From positions 4,264,949 through 4,328,948 of the forward strand of contig CM064430.1 in NCBI GenBank assembly GCA_032690845.1: 64,000 bases of DNA, given 5' to 3'. Positions within the stretch are counted from its first letter, which is position 1. Each line of letters begins with the position of its first letter. Positions 10,808-22,379 of this stretch are shown here, in pieces. The notes beneath the pieces are model-generated. The model was not told the DNA's origin. It did not search any database and saw only the letters and a list, made by a program, of their open reading frames with translations. Made by a program: the position numbers and the translations under genes. Source of the DNA: Eleusine coracana subsp. coracana. Lineage: Eukaryota > Streptophyta > Magnoliopsida > Poales > Poaceae.

Positions 10808-12620
10808 ATGTCAGAAAGCGATGGAGAGGGTGCTTCGCCCTCAAAATTTGATTAGTGCGTGAGCCAAGGTCAGCTACAGAAGGCTTTGCAGGCAGTTCAG
10901 AGTGATTTGGCAGAGACAATCACCAGGGCCATCACCGACGCGGTCACCAAGATTCACCTGGGAGAAAACATTGACCGATTGGATAAGAGAGTCTCTAAGT
11001 TAACCGATTAGGTTATCAAGTTGGAGACCGCTCACAAGACCATCAACATCAACACCAACACCAACGCCAACGACATTGAAGACGACCATGATGAAGACAC
11101 AGTGTATAAGGTTGATGGCACTGTGGATAGTCCAGCTACAAGGACAACAAGATTACAACGTCGTTTGCAATGTAACACTCAAGGTATGGGTGGTTTCCAC
11201 AACCACAACCATCGCCTACAAGGTAACCATGCTCGATGACCCGTATGCTATAATTAAGTTTTCAATTCCTTTATTTTCGGGTCAATATGATGGTGATGCT
11301 TATCTTGATTGGGAGATAACTATAGATCAAAAATTTAATGCCCACCTTGTTCCTGAACAACATAGAGTTAGACAAGCCACTAGTGAGTTGAAGGACTTTG
11401 CTATTGTTTGGTGGAGTGGTCTAGCTGCTAAAACTGATTTGCCTACTACTTGGGAATAACTTAAGGTAGCAATGCGTGATCGTTCTGTTCCTCCTTCTTT
11501 TTATAGAGAGATTCATAATAAACTATAGCGCTTCAAAAAGATTCGTTGTGCTATAGTTGAAAAAGTAGAGGATCAGATTTGCTGCTTTTATTCTAGTTTG
11601 AGAAAAGAAATTCAGGACATCCTTGATTATAAAGAATTTTATACCCTCAACTAGTGTTTCCAGTATGCTATGCTTGCAGATAAAGAATCACAGGGACTTT
11701 TCCATGCTTTTGAGGAGTACAAGAAGTCCAGGACCTTCTACCCACCACGGCCAACAGGGACTTTGGGGCAGCCCAAGCCTTCTTTTTGGCCGCCCCCAAC
11801 AGCAGCTGCCAAGGGAACCAGTGTTGTTTCTGTAGCACCAAGATCAGCCCCTACACCTTCTACACGCTCAGGTAAAAATTCTATGCAGGTACCAGCTAGT
11901 AGTGCCTCCTCTGTTGCTTCGACGGGACGCACTATAGGGATTCAGTGCCACCGCTGCCATGGACTTGCTCATATGCAGAAAGATTGCCCAAGTAGGCGAC
12001 ATATGTGGTGATAGACGATGGCGGTTACATGAGCACCTTTGATGTGGAGGATCAGGAGAAGGATGTCGCTACCACTAGTGGTGACCTCGTCCTTGGAGGT
12101 GGAAACACCACGGGCTACATGAATATTATTGTGCAGCGTGTGCTTAGCACATAAATCCAGCATCCCGAGACAATGCAGCGACATAACTTGTTCTAGATTT
12201 CCTTCAACATCAAGAACCACCAAGCACGTGTCATCATTGATAGAGGAAGCTACAACAATTTGGTGAGTTCTGATGTGGTCAAGAAGCCTGATTTGACCAC
12301 CCGCCCACATCCACATCCATACTGCATTCAGTGGTTAAATGACTCTAGAAAAGCTAAGGTAACACAAACTTGCAGAGTTCCTTTTTCCATTAGTTCTTAT
12401 GTGGACTCTGTTGATTGTGATGTTGTACCCATGCAAGCATGTTCACTTTTATTGGGTAGACCTTGGGAATTTGATAATGATGTTGTATACCATGGTAAAA
12501 GTAATAAGTAGACTTTTATGCATAAAGGAACTAAAATTACTTTGTTACCAATGACCCCTGCTAAAATTGTATAAGCTGATTTAGAAAGAGCTGCTAAATT
12601 GAAAAATAAAGGTCCTAAAA
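10808..12620 (+). pseudogene. CRM-1 gag-protease remnant
   Basis: The ATG at 10808 matches the gag starts of CRM-2 and CRM-3 by position after the leader. Gag core motifs are visible (YLDWEITIDQKFNAHLVPEQ and WWSGLAAKTDLPTTWE, about 11300-11457), then stops and a deletion. The zinc knuckle CHRCHGLAHMQKDC (about 11948-11989) keeps its C-C-H-C residues. The protease motif reads IIDRGSYNN, against DGGSCNN in CRM-3. Many stops (for example near 10846, 11008, 11457 and 12510) and frameshifts occur. It ends at a breakpoint after the protease-RT linker. It is a dead fossil; family membership is sure. Confidence 0.8.
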
Positions 12621-13545
12621 ATAAAGCCCAAGAAAACGCTAAAGATCATGATATGCTCCCCTTCAACTTGTGGTAGGTCTCATGTAATGCAAAATGGAAT
12701 CATTTAAGGTTCCTTAGCATAATTTGTGCATGACCCAATATTTTCTCCCCCTTTGGAAATGAACTCATCAAAGAGTCAAAAGAACAAGCAAACATGTAAT
12801 GCATGAAAATGCAAACCTAAGGAGGTTCAACAATTATGAAAACAAGAATTTAACCTTGCTAATCATAAACATAAAGCCATGAAGTGTAAAAGCAATTACT
12901 CACAATCATACGAAGACTAAAAATAGATAGCAAGGCATAAACACCAAGAGCTATACAAGCGAAGTAGAAAGATTGACTAGCTTAGATAGAATCAAATTTT
13001 GCTTATCATGAGAAAATCTACCACCACATGTGTAAGTACTCCCATCCAAGGCAAAACAAGCATCAAGTGAATCAAAAGAATCTAGCCAGTTTCAATCTCA
13101 ACTAGGGCAACATGCATTCGCAGAAAATGAGCTCTACAAATGCTCACATATGCAACAGAGACTCAGTTGATCATGTGATTATTGTTTATCCTCATGTGTC
13201 CTCTTATCCATACGGAGGGTCGCACGAATGGTTACGACAAACACCCCGAGGCTTCAAGTCATAGTGTTTGGATTTAGCATTTTAGAATTATTCTTGATCA
13301 AATCACTTAGCAAATTATTCAAGTTTATGCACAAGACACAAAAGAGCATGCCTTTGTGGCAAAAGGAACAAACGTTCCCACAATGTTCCATCATGATCTA
13401 AACATTTGCAAATCCTTCCATTTCACAAACACAAGGTGCTAAAGGGAAAACATCCTCTAGACTAGCCTCAATGCAAGTTTCAACAGGGATAAAGGCAATT
13501 ATACACATGGTGAGCAAGTTTTAGCAAGATTAGTTCATAAGTGTT
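12621..13545 (-). mobile_element. Copia-like (SIRE/Maximus-type) 3' region fragment
   Basis: No open frame of note. On the minus strand a GATGAGTTCATTTCC stretch runs into AAAGGGGGAGAAAAT (about 12740-12765), a purine-rich block of the kind found in the 3' region of SIRE/Maximus-type Copia elements. A Copia gag of that type lies at 16351-17438 in the same orientation, so this may be the distal part of the same element with pol lost. The assignment is tentative. Confidence 0.35.
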
Positions 13546-14938
13546 GGTACTTCCCAAGTGCCCCTTTTATAGGTGAATATTACCCCAATTAGAGCATAAT
13601 TGATAGTAATTTAGGCGATTTACCTATGATATTGCCTATATATTTGTATATGTGTTGTCTTAGAGTTTTATTGCAGAAACAGGTAAAATTGGCGATTAAA
13701 GTGATGCTAGAGAGGACAAGAGTCTAGAACTGACGAAAAGCACTGAAGAAGCCTAGTGCGCTGATCGGCGCAGTCCATGAGCCGATCGGCGCAAGGGTGT
13801 TTTGGCCCACAGAAGTGACCGAGGCCCATTCCACATGTTTATAGAACTTTATCTGCGCAAGACACTAGAAGATATTTGCCTGGAAGATTTATGGAACTTA
13901 AAGATCTCGACGTGCAGTACAAGACTTTATCTCAAACGAAAAGGCCCACATGGCAGCTATGGAAGACGGAGAAACCGACTCAGAAGAGAAACCAGAGAAG
14001 ACACGGCTTGCACCGATCGGCGCATTCCTACGCCGATCGGCGCAACTGTCTTAGTTGCTAGAAACCAAGTCCTTTATGAGTAGAACCCTTATGTATACTT
14101 GAAAACCCTGACCACGGAAGACAGAAGGCGTCGGAGGGACAACAGATTCGTGAGTTAGAGCCACCGGGGTTCGCCCCGTTCGAATAGATCTCTAGTTGAG
14201 TTTCAAGAACCATTCATGTAAGAGTTGATCAGTCAAGGTAGGCCATCTCGGCTGTGATGAATCTTACTCTATGTATCTCAAGGATGATCGAATATGTTGA
14301 CAATGGTTTTGGTGATTTGTCTATCTTAATTCTATAATCATGCATGTGCTTATTCCAATTGCTTAGTTCTAGGCTAAGTAGGTCGATATTATCTTGATCG
14401 TGGTGATCAGGATAATATTCGGACATTGTATTGATTATGGTTGCTTGATGATGCTAGTAGTGTGGTTTAGCGGTGACAACACTAGACATGCGCATCACTA
14501 TTGAATAGTTGAGTAGGGTAAGATACTCGCGCGATTAAGGGTCCATCCCGGCAGCGATAAATTGGGAAACGCTCGACGGGTGGTCTTATTCATTATAGGT
14601 TTTTATTGATCCATGTAATTACCATTATGATGCTGTTTGATTAGACTTTCTAGTTACAATCTCATTAGTAGATATCTGGCTACTCACCAAAATAGCTTAG
14701 GCTTACAAGGTAACCGACGTACTTTGGCTTAGATTCGTTCATGTGCCAATCGGCTCAACCCTAGCGCTGATCGGCGCAACCATAGATTCGGTAGTGTGCC
14801 GATCGGCTCGACCCTGCACCAATTGGCGCAACAACAGATTTGTTGTTTGGCGCACCTCTACACTGGCCAGTCTCCCCTCATGCAACTCAAACTCGACAGT
14901 AGTCTTGACTAGATCTTTTACTGTTAACTTTGTTTGAT
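13546..14938. repeat. Unidentified LTR-like block with GATCGGC palindrome pairs
   Basis: It begins TGTTGGTACTTCCC after 13540 and has no sustained open frame. It holds four pairs of a motif around CCGATCGGCGCA (near 13764/13783, 14013/14031, 14752/14770 and 14797/14821). A TATA-like TTATGTATACTTG lies near 14089. The composition resembles a Gypsy or Copia LTR, but I found neither a clean end nor a primer-binding site. Confidence 0.35.
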
Positions 14939-16325
14939 AATATATCACACCTAGTTCCAATGACCAAAACCAAATGCATCTGTATGCGTGCCCAGGAACA
15001 AGTTTTCACGCACACAGGGTAATTACTATGATAAAAGAACAATATCTTTATTAAATCGATAACATTGTTACAAAAGTGACCCGTAGGTCAAAAAGAAAAA
15101 GATTACATTGTAGCGGAATAAACTAAAGCGTTGGCGTCCTTCAACTCCCACAGAAAGTCGACCGAAAGACCGCATGCCTAGTCTCCTCCATCGTCTTCAT
15201 AGTGTACCATCCTTCTCCTGTAGCTGAGCAGCAATGTGGTATATAGAAAGGGTGAGTACGTGTCGTATTCAGCAAGTGGGGGAAAAGATGACATGGGGCT
15301 AAAGACAAGGAAGGATTTAAAGGGTTTATAGCATGAGCTTTTAATTTACTAAGCATCCTAATTACTAGGTGGGGTCATCCCAACCATTAACCCATAGGGT
15401 AGTATCCAAACCAAGTCCAATCCCATCCACCAACCAACCATTCCAAACCATTCCAAACAACAACCAATAACCAACTAATCTTGTAAGGATTCCAGACCGC
15501 TCTTGACCGTGAGCACGGCTGTCATGATAGTTTGATACTCTGTAGAGTTTGTACCACTTTACCCACAAGTCGTGATTTTGTCCCCTGTTGCCAGGTGGAC
15601 TAGAGTCTCCATGTTGCCATGATGGCCAAGCACTAGCACACTTCCTTAGGTGTGCGGCCAGGAGATCACTACGAGGCTTTTACAAAGGGTCTCTTAGTAC
15701 ATGCTAGCCACTAAGGTTCCACTCCCATCCATAAGTGATAGCCCATCAACAAGCAGCTCATCACCCCAGGAGCCCCCTCTTGAGCCATTCGGATACAAGG
15801 ACAGTCCTCTTGACTTCCATTCCCTGCTCCACCAAAATGCTGCACCGACACTAGGAGAACTCCTAATTAATCAGCCAAGCTATTCCATAGCAGCCTTGTG
15901 ATGGCATTTTTGTCCTGGGTTACCGCTCCAAGAACCGGTTCCTAGGATCTACAACAAGCCTACCACCACCAACCATGTGCCCACGGCACCACATCCATTC
16001 CATCCGGCTTGCATAGAACCCTAAGTCCATGTTGCTAACATAAATTATCATTCCACCCATGAAGTGACATAGTTCATTAATCAATATTTATATCAACCCA
16101 ACCTACCACAAGCAACCTAAGCATTATCTACCCACAACCAACCAACTAGTTTAAGGCGACAAGGAAAAGGGATAAAACAATACTAGGAAAACCCTAACAA
16201 TAGGTTTCTAATCAATTGACACAAGCATGCAATTCTACAGTAAACATTATAATAGGTACAAGATGCATCAAGGACACTTGCCTGAAAATGGATGTTGCTG
16301 CTCAGGTCTTCAATTCACGCTCCCA
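14939..16325 (+). repeat. Fragment of the large TGTCACACCC repeat (5' part)
   Basis: It starts TATCACACCTAGTTCCAATG, a degenerate form of the TGTCACACCCGGTTCCAATG start at 50981, and aligns with about 50981-52345 along its whole length. Shared blocks include GTATGCGTGCCCAGGA, GTGAGTACGTGTCGTA, GACTAGAGTCTCCATGTTGCC and CATCAAGGACACTTGCCTG. It is truncated where the Copia gag remnant begins. It carries no gene. Confidence 0.75.
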
Positions 16326-16350
16326 AGAGTTTGATTCATCAAAGGTTACA

Positions 16351-17438
16351 TCATAGGACTCTACTTGTAAGGCCTTCGCTTGATGTGAGGTCGACATCGC
16401 TCAAGGCGGCAACGCAGGCGCATGCAATGGCCTTGGCAAACTTCTTGGAGTTCTTGCCCTTCTTGTAGAAGCGGTTCTTCTTCTGCTTGAAATCTTTAGT
16501 GTTGTTGTCGCAGTACCCGCCCTTCTTCTTCTTCCTGGGACAATCAGCAATGAAGTGTCCTGGGTCACCACACTCGAAGCAGGTTCTTGAATCACCTCCT
16601 CTTCTCTCCTTCTGGTTTGTTGTAGAACTTCCTAGAATTCCTTGTGAGCAAGGACAACTCCTCGTCAGGAATGCACTCCATCTGTTCATTAGAAGTTGCA
16701 ACAAGAGAAGATAAAGCAAACTCCAAAGAAGACTTGTCAAGTGAGGGGTTAGTTCCATAAGAAGCATCACTTGACTACCCTTCTGAGGGCTAGAAAGCAA
16801 AGCCATGCTAGAAGCAGGATTGACTTGATTAGGACAAGATTTTCTAGAAAGTTCATAAGATTTCAGCTTGCTATACAGTTGCTCACAGTTCAAGGTATTG
16901 AAATCAGCAGTTTCTTCTAAAGCAACCATTTTAACCCCCCAAACATTTTCATCAAGTGAGTATAGAAGTTTCTTAGCTCTATCATTATCATTGTACTCAA
17001 GGATACCACAAGCCCAAAAGTTGCACACAATTGCCTTAAACCTACAAAAGGTGTCATCTAGTGACTCGCCTGGTTTTTGTGCAAAAGTTTGGTACTATCT
17101 ATTGTAGAATCCTTAAGCATAGACTTGACTTGATTGGTACCCTCATGGTATGTGCAAAGCTTATCCCAAATAGCATGAGCAGTGTCAAGGTGTGCAACTC
17201 GATCATGTTCACTCCTACCAAGTGCAGAGAGCAGAATGTTGACAACTTTGGAATTGTTTTCATACCTGTTCAACTCATCTATTGGAGCAGTGTTGAGATT
17301 GGTAGGTATGTTGTATTTTTTCTCGACGATGTCCTAGATAGCACGTCCTTGACTCAGTAGAAAAGCCTTGGTCTGTGACTTCCAGTAGGGGAAGTCCTCT
17401 CCATCAAACATCCAGAGCTTGACCGCATGCTTCTCCAT
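16351..17438 (-). pseudogene. Copia gag (SIRE/Maximus type)
   Basis: Gag starts with ATG at 17438 (MEKHAVKLWMFDGEDFPYW). It continues with the gag core (LSALGRSEHDRVAHLDTAHA, IWDKLCTYHEGTNQVKSMLK), then CNFWACGILEYNDNDRAKKL and ALEETADFNTLNCEQLYSKL. It ends with a CCHC zinc knuckle CFECGDPGHFIADC (about 16547-16588) and a lysine-rich tail. The order is that of plant Copia capsid proteins. A TAG interrupts it near 17336, and a frameshift or deletion lies between about 17058 and 17028. No protease, integrase or RT follows; the next sequence is the truncated TGTCACACCC repeat. It is a broken remnant of a minus-strand element whose primer-binding site lies just upstream. Confidence 0.8.
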
Positions 17439-17484
17439 GTTGCCTTCGGATCACAAAGCCGGTGAAGGTCAATTAGTGATCAAA

Positions 17485-17499
17485 CTGGCTCTGATACCA
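17485..17499 (-). other. Primer-binding site of the minus-strand Copia element
   Basis: The minus strand reads TGGTATCAGAGCCAG, a perfect match to the standard site for initiator tRNA-Met. It lies about 46 bases upstream of the gag ATG and right after the LTR end. Confidence 0.9.
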
Positions 17500-17526
17500 A
17501 TTGAAGGACCAAGAAGGCGACCAGAG
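17500..17526 (-). repeat. Copia 5' LTR, inner end (cut by the solo LTR)
   Basis: These 27 bases form the U5 end of the Copia LTR (minus: CTCTGGTCGCCTTCTTGGTCC then TTCAA). The LTR resumes at 21152 after the 3.6-kb insertion, and CAGAG is present on both sides. Confidence 0.7.
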
Positions 17527-20500
17527 TGTCACACCCGGTTTTAAAGACAAAACCAAGCGCTTAGCATATGTGTGCCCAGGATAAGTTTCACACATATCGA
17601 TAGTAAAAAGTGAATAACAGTATAACCAATGTCATTATTACAACAAACTGTTATTACATAAATAATTGTCTTTAAAGACTAAAAATGATTCTATCATAGA
17701 ATAACAGCGGAAAACACCATAACACCACAGGCAATCGACCGGGGGCACACTCGCCTAGTAGTAGTCTTCATCAATATAGTCCATCTCTTCATCTTCTGAG
17801 CAACAGTTTATAGTATAGCAACAAAGGGAAATAGCAAGGGTGAGCACATGCCATAACAAGTGGGGGAAAATATGACATGCATGCTTAATAGAAGAAAGGC
17901 TAACATAATGGTTTGTTTGCATAAATGAGCACCTACACCTAGTAGAAAAGCCATTCTATTTACTAGATGAAAAGTTCCCACAAGTTATCTCATCTATCCA
18001 AAACTACAGGTTAAACCACCTGTGGCCAACCATGGGTTAAACCGCCCATAAGAACCCACATTACAGGTTACACCGCCTGTAGCAAACCATGGGTTAAACC
18101 GCCCATGAAAGACCACACTACAGGTTACACCGCCTATAGCAAACCATGGGTTAAACCGCCCATGAGAAACCACACTACATGTTACACCGCCTGTAGCAAA
18201 CTAAGGGTTACACCACCCAAACCAAACTTGGCTACCCACCAAGTCCACCCATAACCAACCCACTAATTTTGTAAAAGGTCCATGTCGCTCATGACCATGA
18301 GCACGGCTATTATAATAGTTTTACACTCTGCAGAGGTGGCACAACATTACCCATAGGTTGGTAATTTCATCACTATGTAGTGACTAGAGAGTCTCCATGT
18401 TGCCTAATTCACACTACCGTAGGTGTGAGGCCAAGAGATCACCACAAGGTCTTTCAAAGAGCTTCCTAGCTTGCAAACAACCCATGCTAAGGTTTCACCA
18501 CTGTAGAATTAAAACCATCCCACAAAAGCCCCCTCTAGCGCCGTGGCCGAGTAAAACCGTCCATCGCCTGAGGTCCAAAAGTAAAACCCTTTCGTCCTCA
18601 TCCCTCGATTGCTAGCAAAACTGGAAAGACATCTTGATATTGAACCAAGCCTACCCATATTAGCCATGTGCTTTGTGCGGTTTTCATGGTTACACGTTCC
18701 ACGAACCTACCCTTGTGATCCCAAGTAGGTACCACCACAGACCCACTGTACCGTACCGAGTACACGTGCATACCCGCACCATCATCATCATCCTCCTGCT
18801 TGGATCACCCTAGGTTCCATGTTGCTAAAAAAGGATTACCCATCCCTCATGATCATTAAGTTAGAGTGAACCATTAGTCATGATTAACATTAGACACTTC
18901 CATTCCCGACATAGCAAACTAAGCATGACATACCCATACCAATACACTAAACTATAACCTAGGCGACAAGGAATAATATGGAACAGGATATGACACATAG
19001 GATTCAATATTAATAAGCATGCATAGAGACAGAGAGGAAAGTAAAACATAGGTTCAATATGCATCAAGGACACTTGCCTGGTTCCCTTTGCTGCTGCTCA
19101 AAGACTTCAAGATGGAGATCCCGGAAGTTCTCTAACAGCAGTTCATCTACTCAATGTCACACCGGAAACACAAGCATACAAACACACTAAGAAACAATAC
19201 ACCACACAATAACAAACTACAATAAAAACAAATACTATGTAAAACTACGTGTTGCTACGATCGCGTGAGCTCAAGAATCGCCTCAATCCGAGTTACGAGT
19301 AAAAAAGTTACGAAGGTTTGAAGACCTAGGGTTAAAATAGTAAAAACAACAAAATTAAATGGCCCAAAAGTAATTTTGGAAAATAGAAGGGCTAAACTAT
19401 AAAATATAAGTATAAAATATAATTTATGAAACCTTTAGGGACCAAAATGTAATTTATAAAATGTTTAGGGACTAATTGTAAAAAGGCAAGACTAAAACAT
19501 AATTAGACATAAGTATAGGGGCCTAAGTGTAAAATGCCCAGCCTAATTATTACTTATAAAAATTTAGGGATAAAATAAAATTACTAGAAGGTATAGGGTT
19601 GTTTTTGTAAAATTACAAGATTAAAATATAATAAAAAAAATGTAAAGTAGTGTTTTTTATAAAATTCAGGGGCTAAAATATAATTTAGGAAAATACTAGG
19701 GCTTTGTTGTAAAAACTACAGTGCCAAAAAATAATTTTAAACAACATCAGGGGCCTAAATATAAAATGGTAGGATTTTGCATAAAACTAAGGTTCAAAAT
19801 ATAATTTTATAGAAGTCTAGGGGCCTATGCACAATATTACACATTTACAGATAATTAATCACATAAAAAAATAAAATAAAAACTAATCCCGTGGACTAGG
19901 TCCACGGGGCTCGTGAACCATGGGGGCACACCGGTCCACAGTCCACGGTGAACCGTCGGCCATTGACAGCGGCGCAGAGGGCGGGGCTCGTCGGAGGCGA
20001 TGCTCTGGTGTGCGGGAGCCGAGGAGAAGGGGCGGGGGAGGGGGATGCTCATCGAGGGTGCACGGCAGCCAGAGGAGGTACCGACGCGGCGGCGGTTGCG
20101 TCGGCGAGGCGCGGCAGCGAGGCGGCAGGGTCACGGCGGCAGGCAAAAAGGGCGGCGGAAGGGGATGCCGAAGGAGGGGGCGTGGGGAGCGGGTCCCTCC
20201 TCTTATAGGCGTGGGCCCCTAGGTGGCAAGGCGCGCACGCCTAGGTGGCAGCGGCGGCCGGTCTAGGCTGGTGGCGGCTAGGGTTTCGGGCGGACAAGGC
20301 GGGCCGTGCATGTGGGTGGGCCGAGGCCGAGCGGGCGTGGTAGAGCGCGGGCACGCGTTGGGTCGATCGAGGCCGAGGAGGAGGTGGGCCGAGCAGCCGC
20401 GCTGGACCAAGACGTCCTGGGGGAGAGAGGGGAGGGGAAAAAGGAAGGTGGACCGGGGCAAGGGAGTGGGTTGCGCACGCTGGGTCGAGCAGGCACTGGC

Positions 20501-21151
20501 GGGCTACACGGGCGCGCTCGGCCAGGCCGAGTGGGAGGGGGGAGGAGAAGGGAAGAGAGGGGAAAGTGGGCCGAGCGGGAGTGACCAGGCCCACGACTAT
20601 GAAAGAGAGAGAGGGGAGGGGGAGCTGGGCCATGAGGGATGCTGAGGCCCAAGGGCGAAACAGGCTAGAAAGAGAGGGAGAGAAAGAGAAGGGGAGATTG
20701 GGCCGAGAGGCTGGGTGGGCCAAACAAGAGGGGGAAGAGAGGGGTTCGAGTGGGCTGGTTTCGGCCCAGAGGGAGTGTGAGCTCCAATTTTCTTCTTTTC
20801 TCCTTTCCCCCCTTTATTTATGTTCTATTTCTCCTAAGTTTTAAATTGAAACAAATTGACTTCTAACGAGTTTTGAAAACATTTACCATCCAATAAAAAT
20901 CAAATGCATTTATTCATGGCATGAATTCAATAAACAAAATAACAAAAACAACAACAACAACAACAACAATAATAATAATAATAATATATTAACCTAAGAT
21001 AATTTAATTACTTTTAGAAAATAATTATTTTGCCTAAAATAAATGTTAATGGTCTAATTAATTTAAATCAAATTTTAATCTATTTTGAAAAGTTTTAAAA
21101 TTTAGTGAAATTTTGGTCACATACCAAAATTTAAAATTTTGGGGTGTGACA
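17527..21151 (+). mobile_element. Giant solo-LTR-like repeat A (3,625 bp), LARD-like
   Basis: The ends are TGTCACACCC and GGGTGTGACA, a 10-bp inverted repeat that includes TG..CA. A perfect 5-bp target duplication CAGAG flanks it (17522-17526 and 21152-21156). No gag, pol, PBS or PPT is visible. Inside are a promoter-less 5' part shared with 50981-52345, and an AT-rich tract at 19345-19860 built of degenerate units such as TTTAGGGACCAAAATGTAAT. A very GC-rich block (19880-20790) with many overlapping chance ORFs follows, then (AAC)n(AAT)n at 20940-20987 and an AT-rich end. TG..CA plus a 5-bp duplication fits LTR-type integration, so a solo LTR of a large-LTR (LARD-like) family is the best reading. 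A TIR element is the alternative. Confidence 0.6.
20940..20987. repeat. (AAC)n(AAT)n microsatellite
   Basis: It is a compound trinucleotide run within repeat A, near its 3' end. Confidence 0.9.
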
Positions 21152-21444
21152 CAGAGGGGGGGGGTGAATGGGAGCCAACTAAAATTCTTCTCAAGAACTT
21201 GGCCTATGTCCCAATTACAACCCAACCCAACCTCTAAATCGATCACCAAGGCTACACACACCAACTTGTCATGTACTAACCCTAGGGATAATCAACTACA
21301 GCAGTGGAACACAGCGGAAACAAAAGATAACTCAAGTCACCTAAAACAGTGCAAAACTAGAGTACCATTGGCAGTGCCAATCAAGGCCATCGGCAGTGCC
21401 AGTTGACCCTGTCGGTAGTGCCGATATGTCCCATCGGCAGTGCC
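21152..21444 (-). repeat. Copia LTR remnant continued
   Basis: After the second CAGAG the Copia LTR resumes (minus: TTTTAGTTGGCTCCCATTCA then a C-run then CTCTG). Near 21360-21444 it contains repeated ATCGGCAGTGCC motifs. CRM-2 inserted at 21445 ends it; the rest of this LTR is not found in the window. Confidence 0.6.
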
Positions 21445-22364
21445 TGATGACATTACTCCTATGCATACACACAACACTCCTCCAATTCTGCACATCCAAG
21501 GTCCAATGACTAGAGCTCGTGCATGATGACTAAATTTAGAGGTCAGCTTGTTTCTACGTTCTTCATTATATATCACTTTTGAGAATGGTTTGCTACCTAA
21601 TGATTATATTGTATTTACGAACCATGGAGAGGACCAGGAGATGATGGGAGAAAGACTTGGAGACGTGGAGGACCAGCTAGGACGTGGAAGTAAAGGTGGA
21701 GGCCCAAGCAAAATTGACTTTGAGTTTGTTTCGGGGCCTAGGACCAGTCTGCACTAAAATGGATGCCCAGGATGCATACGGACTCGGATTTGGATGTTCT
21801 ACATATGCACGGAAAGATAAGAAGAAGACCTTTCCAATGCCGCTGTCCCTATGACAAAATCTTTCGGAGTCATCGGGAATCGTCAAAACAATGAAGGGTC
21901 CAGAATCTGTGTCGGTGCTGCGTGACCCATTTTTGGGTTTTGGGCTTTGTATCCAGTTGAGCCCAATTAGTGGCACGTCCAGAGGGTCATGCATGACCCT
22001 AGAGTCTTTATATACAGCCGCCACCGCACCATTAGGGTTCAGGTTTTTCTTAGATCAATTCTATTCATAAACAGTGTCGTCGTTCATCAGTTTGTGAGAC
22101 CCCAACTTTGTGAGCTTAATCATTCATCTGCAATTGTGTTGCATTCTTCTTTGTTCTTGCTTGTGTTCTTGATTCGTAGGCAGGGATTAGCCTACTCAGC
22201 GAGGTCAATTGTCCTTGGATGGTTGATAACCACAGGAGATGTTGTGCTGTGATTGCGGGGTTCTAAATGTGTTGTTTAGAAGCCAGATCGATTTTTGTTT
22301 CGCTTCCGCCCAAATCAAGATTTACCAAAACCTTTTGGAAGATTGGGAACCCTTGCTCAGATCA
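21445..22364 (+). repeat. 5' LTR of CRM-2
   Basis: It is 920 bp. It starts TGATGACATTACTCC, lacking three bases near the terminus compared with TGATGAGGACATCACTCC, and ends AGATCA. The TATA box reads CTTTATATACAGCC near 22007. A partial CR-motif coding stretch is present, with TGA in place of the Arg codon after RAR (near 21527). Confidence 0.85.
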
Positions 22365-22366
22365 AA

Positions 22367-22379
22367 TGGTAATCAGAGC
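22367..22379 (+). other. Primer-binding site of CRM-2
   Basis: TGGTAATCAGAGC lies two bases after the LTR. It differs from TGGTATCAGAGC by one inserted A, the same as in CRM-3. Confidence 0.8.

Larger units (their letters stand above)
8639..12620 (+). mobile_element. CRM-1: 5' part of a CRM-lineage Ty3/Gypsy element
   Basis: The 5' LTR starts exactly at TGATGAGGACATC (8639), preceded by TTTGA as candidate target-site copy. It is followed by an altered primer-binding site, a 1.25-kb leader and a broken gag-protease region. Sequence homology to CRM-3 stops near 12620 (CRM-3 equivalent about 39345), where Copia-like minus-strand sequence begins. RT, integrase and the 3' LTR are missing. It interrupts the aRNase H of Tat-1. 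Confidence 0.8.

Noticed and set aside
19855..20844. Many overlapping ORFs of 80-160 codons on both strands
   Set aside because: They lie in a GC-rich part of a bounded repeat, are low-complexity (Arg/Gly/Pro/Ser) and overlap in several frames, as expected by chance.
17527..21151. DNA transposon with 10-bp terminal inverted repeats
   Set aside because: TG..CA ends with 5-bp duplications in both copies fit LTR integration better; kept as an alternative only.
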